A stretch of 64,000 nt of DNA, from assembly GCA_900104855.1 (NCBI GenBank), contig FNSS01000001.1, positions 1,054,001 through 1,118,000 of the forward strand, written 5' to 3'. A program made the position numbers and the translations under genes. The notes under the pieces were generated by a model that was not told the origin of the DNA, made no database searches, and saw only the letters and a list, made by a program, of their open reading frames with translations. This DNA comes from Rhizobiales bacterium GAS188 (GTDB lineage Bacteria > Pseudomonadota > Alphaproteobacteria > Rhizobiales > Beijerinckiaceae). The stretch's first letter is position 1. Every line of letters begins with the position of its first letter. Positions 1 to 7,516 of the stretch are shown here, piece after piece.

Positions 1-8
1 CGCGACCG

Positions 9-83
9 CAAGCTCACCCTCATCCGCCCTCACTAGGTTCGGGCACGTTCTCCCGCGCGAAGGGCGCGGGAGAAGGAGGCGCG
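9..83. repeat. Dispersed palindromic repeat, family A (copy 1)
   Basis: This G/C-rich segment, containing a stretch like ctcatccgccctcact followed by a hairpin of tctcccgc and gcgggaga, recurs almost unchanged at 6211-6285. Inverted relatives occur at 6024-6140 and 39012-39167. The 1-186 stretch holds no gene. Confidence 0.8.
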
Positions 84-186
84 TGCTGCGCCGCGTCCGG
101 GATGACCGAGCGTTGAAGCCAATCACCCGGCCCCTCACCTCGCCTCTCTTCCGGCGCCTGCCGGGATCGTCAAGCATAGCGAAAGC

Positions 187-744
187 TCAACGGCTTGCGA
201 TTGTCTCGGCAATGTCCTGCGCGACGATGGTCGAGTTCATGATGAAGGTATGAACTGATGGCACGAGCTGCACAGGGACTGATTGCAGGCGTGTTTCCGA
301 GACGGCGAGTATCCCATCATTGGGCTCCTCGCCGAAAGGAGACCAGCGCCCCCTCGGGCCCGCATTGCCGGCGTAGATCTTGGTCGGAACCTCCGATTGC
401 GGCAAAGATCGCATGAAATCCTCTTCGGCAAGCAGCTGGCCCATCTCGCCGGTGAGAAGCTTGTAAAGCCGACGGCGCGACAGCGTTCGTGCGGCGTTGC
501 AGGCGCAGCTTGGCGGCGCCAGGAAGAAGCAGGCACGAGGCTTGATCTGGAGATCAGCGGCGACGGCGCGGATCAGCACGCAGCCGAGCGAATGGCCGAT
601 CGCGACGAAATTGCCGTCGCTCCGGCGCGCCTCGATGAATCGGCGCAACCACGTTCGGCACCGCCGTCGACACGGGATTACGGGCACCATTGACCAGATG
701 CAGTGATCGTGGATCGGCGGGAGATGGCCGTGGTCCCGTTGCAA
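187..744 (-). pseudogene. Alpha/beta-hydrolase fragment, degraded 5' end
   Basis: The frame contains the nucleophile elbow GHSLG, a following LAPPS segment, and near the C-terminus an acidic loop (EEPNDGIL) and a histidine (PSVHTF). This is the order of the Ser-Asp-His triad in small lipase/esterase-like hydrolases. The roughly 40 residues before the elbow are Arg/Pro-rich and do not look like the N-terminal strands of this fold. There is no oxyanion-side N-terminal domain and no convincing ribosome binding site. The 5' part is probably lost or frameshifted, although the 3' two thirds keep a natural composition. The substrate is unknown. Confidence 0.5.
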
Positions 745-879
745 ATAGTGTTCAGGGAGCGGTAAATATCATCCGGATTTATATATCTTGTTTACGCGTT
801 CATGGGTCACGCCATATTGCTTCTTTACGTGTTCAGGGCGCTTTCATTCTCTGTACCGTTGCACGTTTGGAGAGATCAT

Positions 880-1452
880 ATGCTGAATATTTTTGGAGCC
901 GCGCTGTTACTGGTCTTCGGGTTGGCGTTCACTGCCGTCCCTGCGCGCGCGCTGCAGATCGTTGTTACCCAAGTGGACAAGAACACCGACGGGTCCATGA
1001 CCTACCACTTCGCCGTCAAGACGGATCCGGGTGAGACCTTGACGCCAGGCGAGTCGAAAACGACTGGCGATTTCGTGACCGTCTACAATTTCTACGGCAT
1101 GGTTGACGGGTCGGCGAAATCACCGGCGGGTTGGGAGTTCTCGTCAGAGGAGTTCGGCCGAACCCCGACATTGAATGGATACCCGACGGTATGGCCGTTG
1201 GATGTCCCGAATACGCCCAACCTGACCTGGACGGTGACGAAACCAGTCGCTGCAGGGGCGCAGATCGACGGTTTCACCGCGACCACCCGCGTAAGTGCGA
1301 TGGTCGAGGGTCAATACGCCGCGCAGGTCACGCGCCAATTGCCTGCTGTGCAAGGCGCCGCCGGCCGAACGCCAAGTGTCGCGGCAAAGGCCTCCAAACA
1401 GGCGCTCATCGGCGCACTCCCGACGCCGAGCTTCCTCGCCGACGTGAAGTAA
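880..1452 (+). CDS. Secreted protein of unknown function with a repeat-derived C-terminus
   Basis: The ATG at 880 follows a GGAGAG ribosome binding site by about five bases and opens a clear Sec signal peptide: a hydrophobic core in residues 3-20 with cleavage expected after ARA near residue 24. The mature domain of about 165 residues is rich in Thr, Val and Pro and has no Cys, which suggests a beta-rich periplasmic or extracellular protein. I recognise no family. The last 15 codons and the stop lie inside a dispersed repeat (1408-1492) found again as non-coding DNA at 5349-5435, so the tail was probably acquired by repeat insertion or read-through. The gene stands alone. Confidence 0.75.
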   Translation: MLNIFGAALLLVFGLAFTAVPARALQIVVTQVDKNTDGSMTYHFAVKTDPGETLTPGESKTTGDFVTVYNFYGMVDGSAKSPAGWEFSSEEFGRTPTLNGYPTVWPLDVPNTPNLTWTVTKPVAAGAQIDGFTATTRVSAMVEGQYAAQVTRQLPAVQGAAGRTPSVAAKASKQALIGALPTPSFLADVK

Positions 1453-1492
1453 CACGTCCCTCGCTGACGCCGGACTTTGCCTCGAAGGCGCC
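1408..1492. repeat. Dispersed repeat (copy 1), overlapping a coding 3' end
   Basis: About 85 bp beginning atcggcgcactcccgacgcc, with the segment gacgccggactttgcctcga near its end. It matches 5349-5435 at roughly nine bases in ten. In this copy the first half is translated as the C-terminus of the secreted protein before it. The rest of 1453-1649 holds no gene. Confidence 0.85.
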
Positions 1493-1649
1493 TGGCGCCT
1501 CCGGTAGCCGACGAGTCGTTGCAATGCAGCGACGCGACGCGGAAGTGCTCGGGGCTGATGCACAGCCCCGGGCGAGCATACACATCATAGTGTAGGCCGG
1601 TCCGTTGCCCCGGCAGCAGGGAACCCGGCGATGTTGAGGCTCGACGCGT

Positions 1650-2591
1650 TTAGTATTCGGCGAAAGGATTCTGGAGAGAACTCTTGGCTGGTGTCGGGCC
1701 ACAGCCGGCGCGGATCATGTCGATGAGGGCGCGCAGCGCGGCCGGCACCTGGCGGTGGCCCGGATAATAAAGGAAGAGTCCCTCCAAGGAGGGCGACCAG
1801 TTCTCCAGCACGCGCACGAGCTGCCCCGAGCGCAGGAAAGGCTCCGCCGAAGCTTCGATCGTGTAGGCAATCGCCAGCCCGTCGACCGCCGCGCGAACGG
1901 CCAAATGGGGATTGTTGACGGTCACGCGGCCATCCACCGAAATCCGCCGCAACTTGCCGTTTCGTTCGAAAAGCCAGTCGAACACGGGCCCATCAGCAAC
2001 GAGGCGATATTGGACGCAGCTGTGGCGGGCAAGGTCATCGGGAGTGCGAGGCCGGCGCCGCCGCACAAAATATGCCGGCGCGCCGACCACGGCCACCTTC
2101 ATCGGTCCCGTCACCCGCACGGCGGTCATGTCCGCCGCAACCCGCTGCCGCAGCGCGATGCCAGCGTCGAAGCCCTTTGCCACGATGTCTATGGGCGCTT
2201 CATCCACCAGCAGCTCGAGCTGGACCTCCGGGTAGGTCGACAGGAAGCGCCCCCAGACCGGCGCGATGACCGCCGCCACAGCTATCGCGGTCGCATGAAT
2301 CCGCAGGCGCCCGAAGGGTCGCTGGCGCTCTTGATTCAAGTCCTCCAACGCATCGGAGATCTCGCCGATAGCCGGCCGCAGCCGCTCGAGCAAGCGAAGC
2401 CCGGCGTCGGTCGGCGCTACGCTGCGCGTCGTGCGGTTCAGCAAGCGCAGCCCCAGACGTTCCTCGAGCTGCCGCATCGAATGGCTGAGCGCCGACGGGG
2501 TGACACCGAGGCGCGCGGCCGCGGCTCGAAAGCTCAATCGATCGGCGACAGCCAGGAACGCATTCAGATCGGCCAGGTCACCACGGTCCAT
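1650..2591 (-). CDS. LysR-family transcriptional regulator
   Basis: A full-length LysR regulator of 313 residues. The N-terminal winged helix-turn-helix (about 5-64, with FRAAAARLGVTPSALSHSMRQLEERLG and NRTTRSV) is followed by a linker helix and a two-lobed periplasmic-binding-protein-like effector domain (about 90-300). It belongs to the branch with the FLYYPGHRQVP C-terminal motif. The ATG at 2591 has an AGGA just before it, with poor spacing. The upstream 75 bp are nearly duplicated at 4202-4285 in front of the second LysR gene, and the two proteins share the same branch motifs, so the loci are related by duplication. No target gene is adjacent. The effector is unknown. Confidence 0.9.
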   Translation of the reverse strand: MDRGDLADLNAFLAVADRLSFRAAAARLGVTPSALSHSMRQLEERLGLRLLNRTTRSVAPTDAGLRLLERLRPAIGEISDALEDLNQERQRPFGRLRIHATAIAVAAVIAPVWGRFLSTYPEVQLELLVDEAPIDIVAKGFDAGIALRQRVAADMTAVRVTGPMKVAVVGAPAYFVRRRRPRTPDDLARHSCVQYRLVADGPVFDWLFERNGKLRRISVDGRVTVNNPHLAVRAAVDGLAIAYTIEASAEPFLRSGQLVRVLENWSPSLEGLFLYYPGHRQVPAALRALIDMIRAGCGPTPAKSSLQNPFAEY

Positions 2592-2660
2592 TCCTGAATT
2601 CTACTCAACATGAAAAGCAATAGATATGGCATTTTTATTTCCGGCGCCGATCAACATATT
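2584..2660. promoter_or_regulatory. LysR upstream region, duplicated at 4202-4285
   Basis: It contains the LysR start codon on the minus strand, then tcctgaattct, an A/T-rich core (caatagatatggcat) and cggcgccgatca. The same blocks in the same order occur at 4202-4285. Conservation beyond the coding start suggests a retained operator or promoter. No T-N11-A box could be placed with certainty. Confidence 0.5.
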
Positions 2661-2714
2661 CGGGCCACCCAAGCGCGGGGCGGCACCGCAGGACGATATC
2701 GAAGTGTCCGCGGC

Positions 2715-3260
2715 TCAGGGCGCGCCTGCAGCGACCTCGGTGCGGAAGCCCGCCTCCTCCGCACATGTCCTGACTGACTGGTCGAGGTGCGCTCTTCCCT
2801 CGGCGGTGAGCGCCCCCTCATAGGCGCGGCCCTGTGCGATCCACTGCTTGATGATATCGTCTTTCGTGAGCAGATGCGACGCGGCTTCGAAATGACAGCC
2901 GCAATACTGTCCCACCTGATCGAAATGCCTCGCGAGCTCAGCGCGTCCGACGGGCGAATCGCTGCCAGCCAGCAAAGAATCCTGGCCAGCCAAAACCCTG
3001 TTGCCGCAGTCAGCGATTTCGATCGACCTGATCAGCTCGCGTTCCCCGTCGGCGATCCGCGCGATCACCTCCCTTGAAGGACTTTGCGTCTGCGCGAGCT
3101 TGACATAGCTCGATCCGGCGATGAGCAAGACGGCTGCACATGTGATGAGGCTCATCCACCGCTGCAGCGCTGTCACGAGCCCGAGTGGCCCTGAGATCAG
3201 GTGCGACGATTGCTCGACGAGCGTCCGTGGAAAAGGATGAGTGCCAATCGAGACTTTCAT
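2715..3260 (-). CDS. Hypothetical membrane-anchored protein
   Basis: The 181-residue product has one hydrophobic segment at about 36-53 (MSLITCAAVLLIAGSSYV), which can serve as a membrane anchor. A mostly helical, charged C-terminal part follows with four Cys (DCGNRV, QYCGCHF, RTCAEE). The start ATG is preceded by GGAG at six bases and overlaps the stop of the upstream gene (ATGA), so the two are translationally coupled. It is the last gene of a three-gene minus-strand unit (4045 to 2715). I recognise no family. The Cys pairs suggest disulfides if the tail is periplasmic. Confidence 0.6.
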   Translation of the reverse strand: MKVSIGTHPFPRTLVEQSSHLISGPLGLVTALQRWMSLITCAAVLLIAGSSYVKLAQTQSPSREVIARIADGERELIRSIEIADCGNRVLAGQDSLLAGSDSPVGRAELARHFDQVGQYCGCHFEAASHLLTKDDIIKQWIAQGRAYEGALTAEGRAHLDQSVRTCAEEAGFRTEVAAGAP

Positions 3261-3538
3261 TTCTGTCTCCTTTGCGCGTGTCCGCTTCGCATTGGTGAAT
3301 CGCCGGCGGCCAGCTCCGAATCTCGGCCAGGGAAAAAACCGTTGCCGCGGTCATCCTTCGCGGCCTGTATCGTTTCCTCAATCCCCTCGGCCGTCTTCGC
3401 GGTCTTCTCGGCGATGGCGAGCAATGTTTTCCGTTGCAGACCGTCCTCGTGCGAAGCCGCCAGGCGCAACATCCCCGCTTGGTTGTGCATCATGAGCTTG
3501 ATGCATGTGAGGGCCGCCAAAAGAAGCTCCTCTTCCAT
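3257..3538 (-). CDS. Small hypothetical helical protein
   Basis: About 93 residues from the internal ATG (MEEELLLAALTCIKL). The first 60 residues are amphipathic helix without a signal peptide, and the tail is Arg/Gly-rich. The start lies two bases after the stop of the frameshifted gene upstream, and the stop overlaps the next start by ATGA, so expression is probably coupled along the unit. A longer in-frame extension upstream is Ser/Arg-rich and looks like read-through. No family recognised. Confidence 0.5.
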   Translation of the reverse strand: MEEELLLAALTCIKLMMHNQAGMLRLAASHEDGLQRKTLLAIAEKTAKTAEGIEETIQAAKDDRGNGFFPGRDSELAAGDSPMRSGHAQRRQK

Positions 3539-3539
3539 G

Positions 3540-4045
3540 TCACGCGGCCTCGGCCAGTTCGCGCCATTCGCCAGCAGGTAGCTCGGCGATGTCGCCACCG
3601 AGCTTCTCGAACTCCGGCTCCCCATCGTCGCTCTCCAGGTTGTTCCATCGATCAACGCCTCGCCAAGGTGTGGGGCCAACTGGACACTCCACCTCATGCC
3701 GCGAGGCGGCGGGACAGTGCTCTCCGACCGCCTCGGCCGAGAACTGGCCTCGGGTCACCGCCTGGCAGGGTAACGAGCCTGCCTCAATTTTGCAGGAACC
3801 GCCGTCCGTAATGGATTGGCTGTTGGCCGCTGCGCGACGATCGGCCTCGATGCGCTGCCGAAATTCGCGCAGCCATGGGTGTCCGGCTGGCGCGCGCATT
3901 CCTGCCTGTGAATCTTGTACAGGTCGATGATGACGTCCTCCTCGCCTGCGCGGGCTGCTGACGCGAAGGAAACCGAGCCAAACGCCAAAGTGAGGGCAAT
4001 CGCCGCCGAAAGTCGAGGCAGTCTTCGATGAATGTTGAGGGTCAC
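3540..4045 (-). pseudogene. Frameshifted secreted Cys-rich protein
   Basis: A GTG at 4045 lies behind a good GGGAGG site and opens a signal peptide ending ASAARAG. The frame runs through DLYKIHRQECARQPDTHGC and then becomes meaningless. From about 3880 a second frame continues naturally with REFRQRIEADRRAAA, several spaced Cys and an acidic tail (WNNLESDDGEPEFEKLGGD) ending just before the next gene. Joining the two frames by a one-base correction near 3880 gives a single secreted protein of about 165 residues with at least seven Cys. It is either a real pseudogene or a sequencing error. The family is unknown. Confidence 0.45.
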
Positions 4046-4201
4046 GATAACCTCCCATCTATTGTTGCCGATGTTCTGGAGGTGGTTGCTGACAAGCCTT
4101 CAAATAATACTTGGAAATGCGAAAGGGTTATTCGGCCAGGCCGAGAAATCCCCTCTTGCCGTCCGGAGCTCACTCACTCGATGCAGATCGGCCCGGGTCA
4201 T

Positions 4202-4285
4202 CAGGTCCATTCCTGAATTCTCCTCAGCACCGAATGCAATAGATATGGCATTGTCATTCCCGGCGCCGATCATCACATCGAGGCC
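4202..4285. repeat. Duplicated LysR upstream segment with fossil start codon
   Basis: This is the second copy of the segment at 2584-2660. It keeps tccattcctgaattct, caatagatatggcat and cggcgccgatca. The minus-strand ATGGA of the first LysR gene survives here but leads only to about 35 residues with no helix-turn-helix. It is therefore a fossil of a divergently transcribed LysR gene 5' end, now serving as the upstream region of the LysR gene at 4335. Confidence 0.6.
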
Positions 4286-4289
4286 ACGC

Positions 4290-4327
4290 GAATTGCTTTT
4301 GCTTGGCCGAATTGCCTTTGCTTGGCT
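4290..4327 (+). repeat. Tandem 19-bp duplication before a start codon
   Basis: Two copies of a unit of the form gaattgctttt-gcttggcc differ at two positions. They end seven bases before the ATG at 4335. This is one of several start-proximal duplications in the window. Confidence 0.75.
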
Positions 4328-4334
4328 TGGAAAC

Positions 4335-5330
4335 ATGCGTGGAAGCCAGTTTGCCGAATTGGTCGCCTTCGTCGCGGTAGCGGAGCACGGGAACTTCACC
4401 AGAGCCGCGGCCCAACTCGAGATTGCGTCAGCCACGCTCAGCGAGACCATCAGGTCGCTGGAGGAACGCCTGGGCGTGCGTCTATTTAACCGCACGACGC
4501 GCAGCGTCGCCCTCACCGAAGCCGGCGAGCGGTTGCTGGCCGAATTGCGGCCGGTGCTCGGCGGACTCGATCATGCCATCGAAGCCGTGGACGCCTTCCG
4601 TGGCACTCCGGCCGGCAAACTGCGCCTCCTCGTGTCCCGTCAGGCGGCCACAATGATGATCGTTCCTCTCATGCCGCAGTTCTTGCGCGAATATCCGGAG
4701 ATCCGGCTCGAGATCGTCGCCGACGATGCCGATCGCGACATCGTCGACGCTCATTTCGACGCCGGCGTGCGGCTGGGCGAGCGGATCGAAAGGGATATGA
4801 TCACGATGCGCCTCTTCGACGCGTATCGGATGGTCGCGATCGCCGCACCGGCTTATGCGCGCGCCCATCAGATGCCATTGGTGCCGAATGACCTTCGCGC
4901 GCATGATTGCATCCGCCAACGCGAGGATTGGGACGGCGCCATTCATCCATGGGTGTTCGAGAAGACTGGAGAGCGCATCGAGATCGCGGTTGACGGCCAT
5001 TTCGTCATCAATGACACGCCATCGGTGTTGAGCGCGGCTGTCGACGGGATCGGTGTCGCCTATCTCAGCGAACCTATGGTGCTGCCGCACATCGCCGATG
5101 GGCGGTTGGTGCGCGTGCTGGAGGATTGGTGCACGCGGCGGCAAGGCCTGTTCCTCTATCATCCAAGTCGACGCCAGATTCCTGCGCCGCTGCAGGCTTT
5201 CCTCGACTTCATGCGCAAACAACGAAGGCCGAAGATTTATCCAGCGTTGCCGAGGCCCTCGCCCCCTCGCGATGGCATCCCGACAGCCGGCGATCTCACT
5301 GAGGCTTGGCCGGTTTCTGACGCTCTCTGA
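4335..5330 (+). CDS. LysR-family transcriptional regulator
   Basis: A LysR regulator of 331 residues from the internal ATG MRGSQF. The sequence in frame upstream is promoter DNA, not protein. The helix-turn-helix is at about 5-62 (FTRAAAQLEIASATLSETIRSLEERLG, NRTTRSV), and the effector domain at about 90-295 ends with the FLYHPSRRQIP motif, as in its relative at 1650-2591. An extra 30-residue Pro-rich tail follows. No strong ribosome binding site is visible, and the start is preceded by a 19-bp tandem duplication. The next gene downstream points the other way, so no target can be inferred from context. Confidence 0.88.
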   Translation: MRGSQFAELVAFVAVAEHGNFTRAAAQLEIASATLSETIRSLEERLGVRLFNRTTRSVALTEAGERLLAELRPVLGGLDHAIEAVDAFRGTPAGKLRLLVSRQAATMMIVPLMPQFLREYPEIRLEIVADDADRDIVDAHFDAGVRLGERIERDMITMRLFDAYRMVAIAAPAYARAHQMPLVPNDLRAHDCIRQREDWDGAIHPWVFEKTGERIEIAVDGHFVINDTPSVLSAAVDGIGVAYLSEPMVLPHIADGRLVRVLEDWCTRRQGLFLYHPSRRQIPAPLQAFLDFMRKQRRPKIYPALPRPSPPRDGIPTAGDLTEAWPVSDAL

Positions 5331-5348
5331 AAGCTCAGCGGCTCGATG

Positions 5349-5435
5349 ATCGGCGCACTCCCGACGCCGAGCTTCCTCACTGACGTGAAGTAGCAAGTCC
5401 CTCGCAGACGCCGGACTTTGCCTCGAGGGCGCGCC
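5349..5435. repeat. Dispersed repeat (copy 2), intergenic
   Basis: This copy of the element at 1408-1492 is entirely non-coding and lies just after the second LysR gene. Its minus strand reads as the RGTCYFTSVRKLGVGSAPI-like frame that I recall from annotations of rhizobial genomes. Confidence 0.85.
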
Positions 5436-5470
5436 TGGTGTGCGGCAATCATCGGGCTGGTGCAGCTTTG

Positions 5471-5537
5471 AATCCGAAATTCGCCAAATGCTTTGCTCAA
5501 AGGTTGCGTTGCCCCAAGGCGATGCGAATTTCGGATT
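5471..5537. repeat. Stem-loop repeat with 14-bp perfect arms
   Basis: The arms aatccgaaattcgc (5471-5484) and gcgaatttcggatt (5524-5537) are exact reverse complements around a 39-bp loop. A single arm with its flank (agcgaatccgaaattcgcat) recurs at 16273-16292, so this is a dispersed palindrome. The rest of 5331-5650 holds no gene. Confidence 0.8.
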
Positions 5538-5650
5538 CGCTACACTAGGCGGGCTCGACATTCTGGTGACGTGGGCCCCGTCAGTAGGACCAGTCGGACC
5601 CGCGCTGTCAGTCTCCCTTCCTCAATGCCCCCGCCCCGGCTCCACGCATC

Positions 5651-5872
5651 TCATAACGGACGTGATCTGCGACCGAGCCCCTCCTGCGCAACGGGCGCCT
5701 CCGCGGCATGCTTTCCCGTTAGAGCGTGCAGCTCCACCATGAGGGCGGAATTGATCTTGAGCATGGCAACGACTGCGGCTCGTGGATCATTGCCGCAATC
5801 CCTGATGATCGCATCCGCCAACTCTTCTTGGCCGAGCTTCCGATCATCCGTCGGATAGACAAACCCCGGCAT
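5651..5872 (-). CDS. Small hypothetical protein
   Basis: 73 residues starting MPGFVYPTDD, with an ATG eight bases after GGAG. An upstream in-frame TTG is possible but has no ribosome binding site. The central part (ELADAIIRDCGNDPRAAVVAMLKINSALMVELH, in two helices) looks like a folded small cytosolic protein. The C-terminal 15 residues are Arg/Pro-rich. The family is not recognised and the gene has no operon partner. Confidence 0.5.
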   Translation of the reverse strand: MPGFVYPTDDRKLGQEELADAIIRDCGNDPRAAVVAMLKINSALMVELHALTGKHAAEAPVAQEGLGRRSRPL

Positions 5873-6019
5873 CACCCCATCTCCGTGCAAAGGATGTCCT
5901 GAAGACCGGCTTGGACGCTAGCACGTCAGTTCAGCAGCTCCTTTGGCGACTCTGTGGTACTACCTGCCGAGAGCCTATGGTGACGCAGTTCAGTCAGCCC
6001 GCCTCGACATCGCTCGTGC

Positions 6020-6285
6020 GCTTTCCTTCTCCCGCTCTTGGGCGGGAGAAGGTGCCCGAACGCAGTGAGGGCGGATGAGGGACGCCGGTGAAGCACTCGA
6101 CCCCCTCTCCCGCCTCAGCGAAGCGAGACCGGATGAGGGTGATTTCGACGCCAGGGATCGCTCATTGGATCGCTCTCGAGCACATGAGCATTCAATCTCC
6201 AACGCTGCCGCAAGCTCACCCTCATCCGCCCTCACTGCGTTCGGGCACCTTCTCCCGCGCGAAGGGCGCGGGAGAAGGAGGCGCG
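6020..6285. repeat. Dispersed palindromic repeats, family A (cluster)
   Basis: Two facing elements. 6024-6140 carries cttctcccgc/gcgggagaag and gaagcgagaccggatgaggg. 6211-6285 is the near-identical copy of 9-83 in the opposite sense. Together they can form a very long hairpin. The whole 5873-6411 interval is non-coding and ends with the promoter region of the molybdenum hydroxylase operon. Confidence 0.8.
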
Positions 6286-6411
6286 CCCCCGGGCAACAAA
6301 ATTTCATGAGATTTCGCCGAGGTTCTGGCCTAGGATAACCTCCGAATTGGGGCGGCTGGTGAACCGGTCGCGATGGCGGACGGCGAAGCAGCACGCTCTT
6401 CGGAGGTGTTG

Positions 6412-7002
6412 ATGCCATATGGGCGAATTCGCTTCCCTGAGACCGTCATCCTGATCGTCAGCCTGTTGGCCGCCCTGCTTCTGATCCTCTGGACGACCGG
6501 GGAGGGTCTCGGCCAGACGGCGGGCGAGAGCGAGAGCCTCGCGGCCTGGAGCAAGATCGCGGGAGTGCTGCAGCATCCGCGCTGCTTGAATTGCCACCAG
6601 CTCGAATCCCCGCTGCAAGGCGACGAGAGGCGCGCGCATATCCCGCGGGTGATCCGCGGCGCCGATAATCACGGGGTCGGCGCCATGCGCTGCGGGGATT
6701 GCCACAACGACTCAGGCAACAACCCGACCTCGCGCACGCCGGGTGCGCCGCATTGGCAGTTGGCGCCGGTATCGATGCTCTGGCAGGGGCTGTCGACCGC
6801 CGATCTGTGCCGCATGCTCAAGGACCCGGCCCGCAACGGCAATCGACAGCCCGCCGCCCTCGTCGAGCATATGGAGAGCGAGCCTCTGGTGCTCTGGGGC
6901 TGGGATCCGGGTGCCGGCCGCCAGCCGGCCCCGATCCCGCATCAGGAATTCGTCGAGCTGATGAAGGTCTGGGTCGCGGGCGGCACGGCCTGCCCGCAAT
7001 GA
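6412..7002 (+). CDS. Membrane-anchored dihaem cytochrome c of a molybdenum hydroxylase
   Basis: 196 residues from the ATG, which has a GGAGG site five bases upstream. One N-terminal membrane helix (about 10-28) is not obviously cleaved. Two haem c sites follow, CLNCH at 58-62 and CGDCH at 94-98, with the bulk of the protein expected in the periplasm. It is the first gene of an operon with the IorA-like and IorB-like subunits. It very probably takes electrons from the [2Fe-2S] subunit and passes them to the respiratory chain. Database entries for such proteins are sometimes labelled as an isoquinoline 1-oxidoreductase subunit. The distal haem ligands could not be assigned. Confidence 0.8.
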   Translation: MPYGRIRFPETVILIVSLLAALLLILWTTGEGLGQTAGESESLAAWSKIAGVLQHPRCLNCHQLESPLQGDERRAHIPRVIRGADNHGVGAMRCGDCHNDSGNNPTSRTPGAPHWQLAPVSMLWQGLSTADLCRMLKDPARNGNRQPAALVEHMESEPLVLWGWDPGAGRQPAPIPHQEFVELMKVWVAGGTACPQ

Positions 7003-7053
7003 GACGCAGGGCCGAAGCGCGCTGCGACCGCATGATGTGACGAGGAGCGTTCC

Positions 7054-7506
7054 ATGGTCACCCTGAACGTCAACGGCAAGCCCTATCAACTCGATGTCGA
7101 TCCGCAGATGCCGCTGCTCTGGGCGCTGCGCGACAAGCTCGATCTGACCGGCACCAAATTCGGCTGCGGCCGCGCCATGTGCGGGGCCTGCACGGTGCAT
7201 ATCGACGGGGAGGCGGCGCGCTCCTGCTCGATCATGGTCGGTGACGCCGCGGGCAAGACCATCACCACCATCGAGGCCGTCTCCGGCAAGGTGGCCGAGG
7301 CGGTCAAGAGCGCCTGGCAGCGGCTCGACGTGGTGCAATGCGGCTATTGCCAGTCGGGCCAGATCATGTCGGCGATCACGCTGCTCAGCCAGAACGGCAA
7401 GCCGACCGATGCCGATATCGATGCCGGCATGGAAGGCAATATCTGCCGCTGCGGCACCTATGTGCGCATTCGCGCTGCCATCCACGAAGCCGCGCGTTCG
7501 CTGTGA
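7054..7506 (+). CDS. iorA: Isoquinoline 1-oxidoreductase-like alpha subunit, (2Fe-2S)-binding
   Basis: 150 residues, the usual length. The plant-type [2Fe-2S] domain holds CGRAMCGAC at about 44-52 and a further Cys near 64. The helical C-terminal [2Fe-2S] domain holds CGYCQSG and CRCGTY. In this enzyme class the small subunit carries electrons from the molybdenum centre to an external acceptor, here presumably the cytochrome encoded just upstream. The ATG follows GAGGAG. It has no signal peptide of its own, so it would be exported with the Tat-targeted large subunit. The substrate is not shown by the sequence: isoquinoline, aldehydes and other N-heterocycles are all possible. Confidence 0.88.
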   Translation: MVTLNVNGKPYQLDVDPQMPLLWALRDKLDLTGTKFGCGRAMCGACTVHIDGEAARSCSIMVGDAAGKTITTIEAVSGKVAEAVKSAWQRLDVVQCGYCQSGQIMSAITLLSQNGKPTDADIDAGMEGNICRCGTYVRIRAAIHEAARSL

Positions 7507-7516
7507 GGAGGCATCC

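Noticed and set aside
5990-6418. Open frames through the family A repeats upstream of the cytochrome gene
   Set aside because: They are products of the palindromic repeats read through, without ribosome binding sites.
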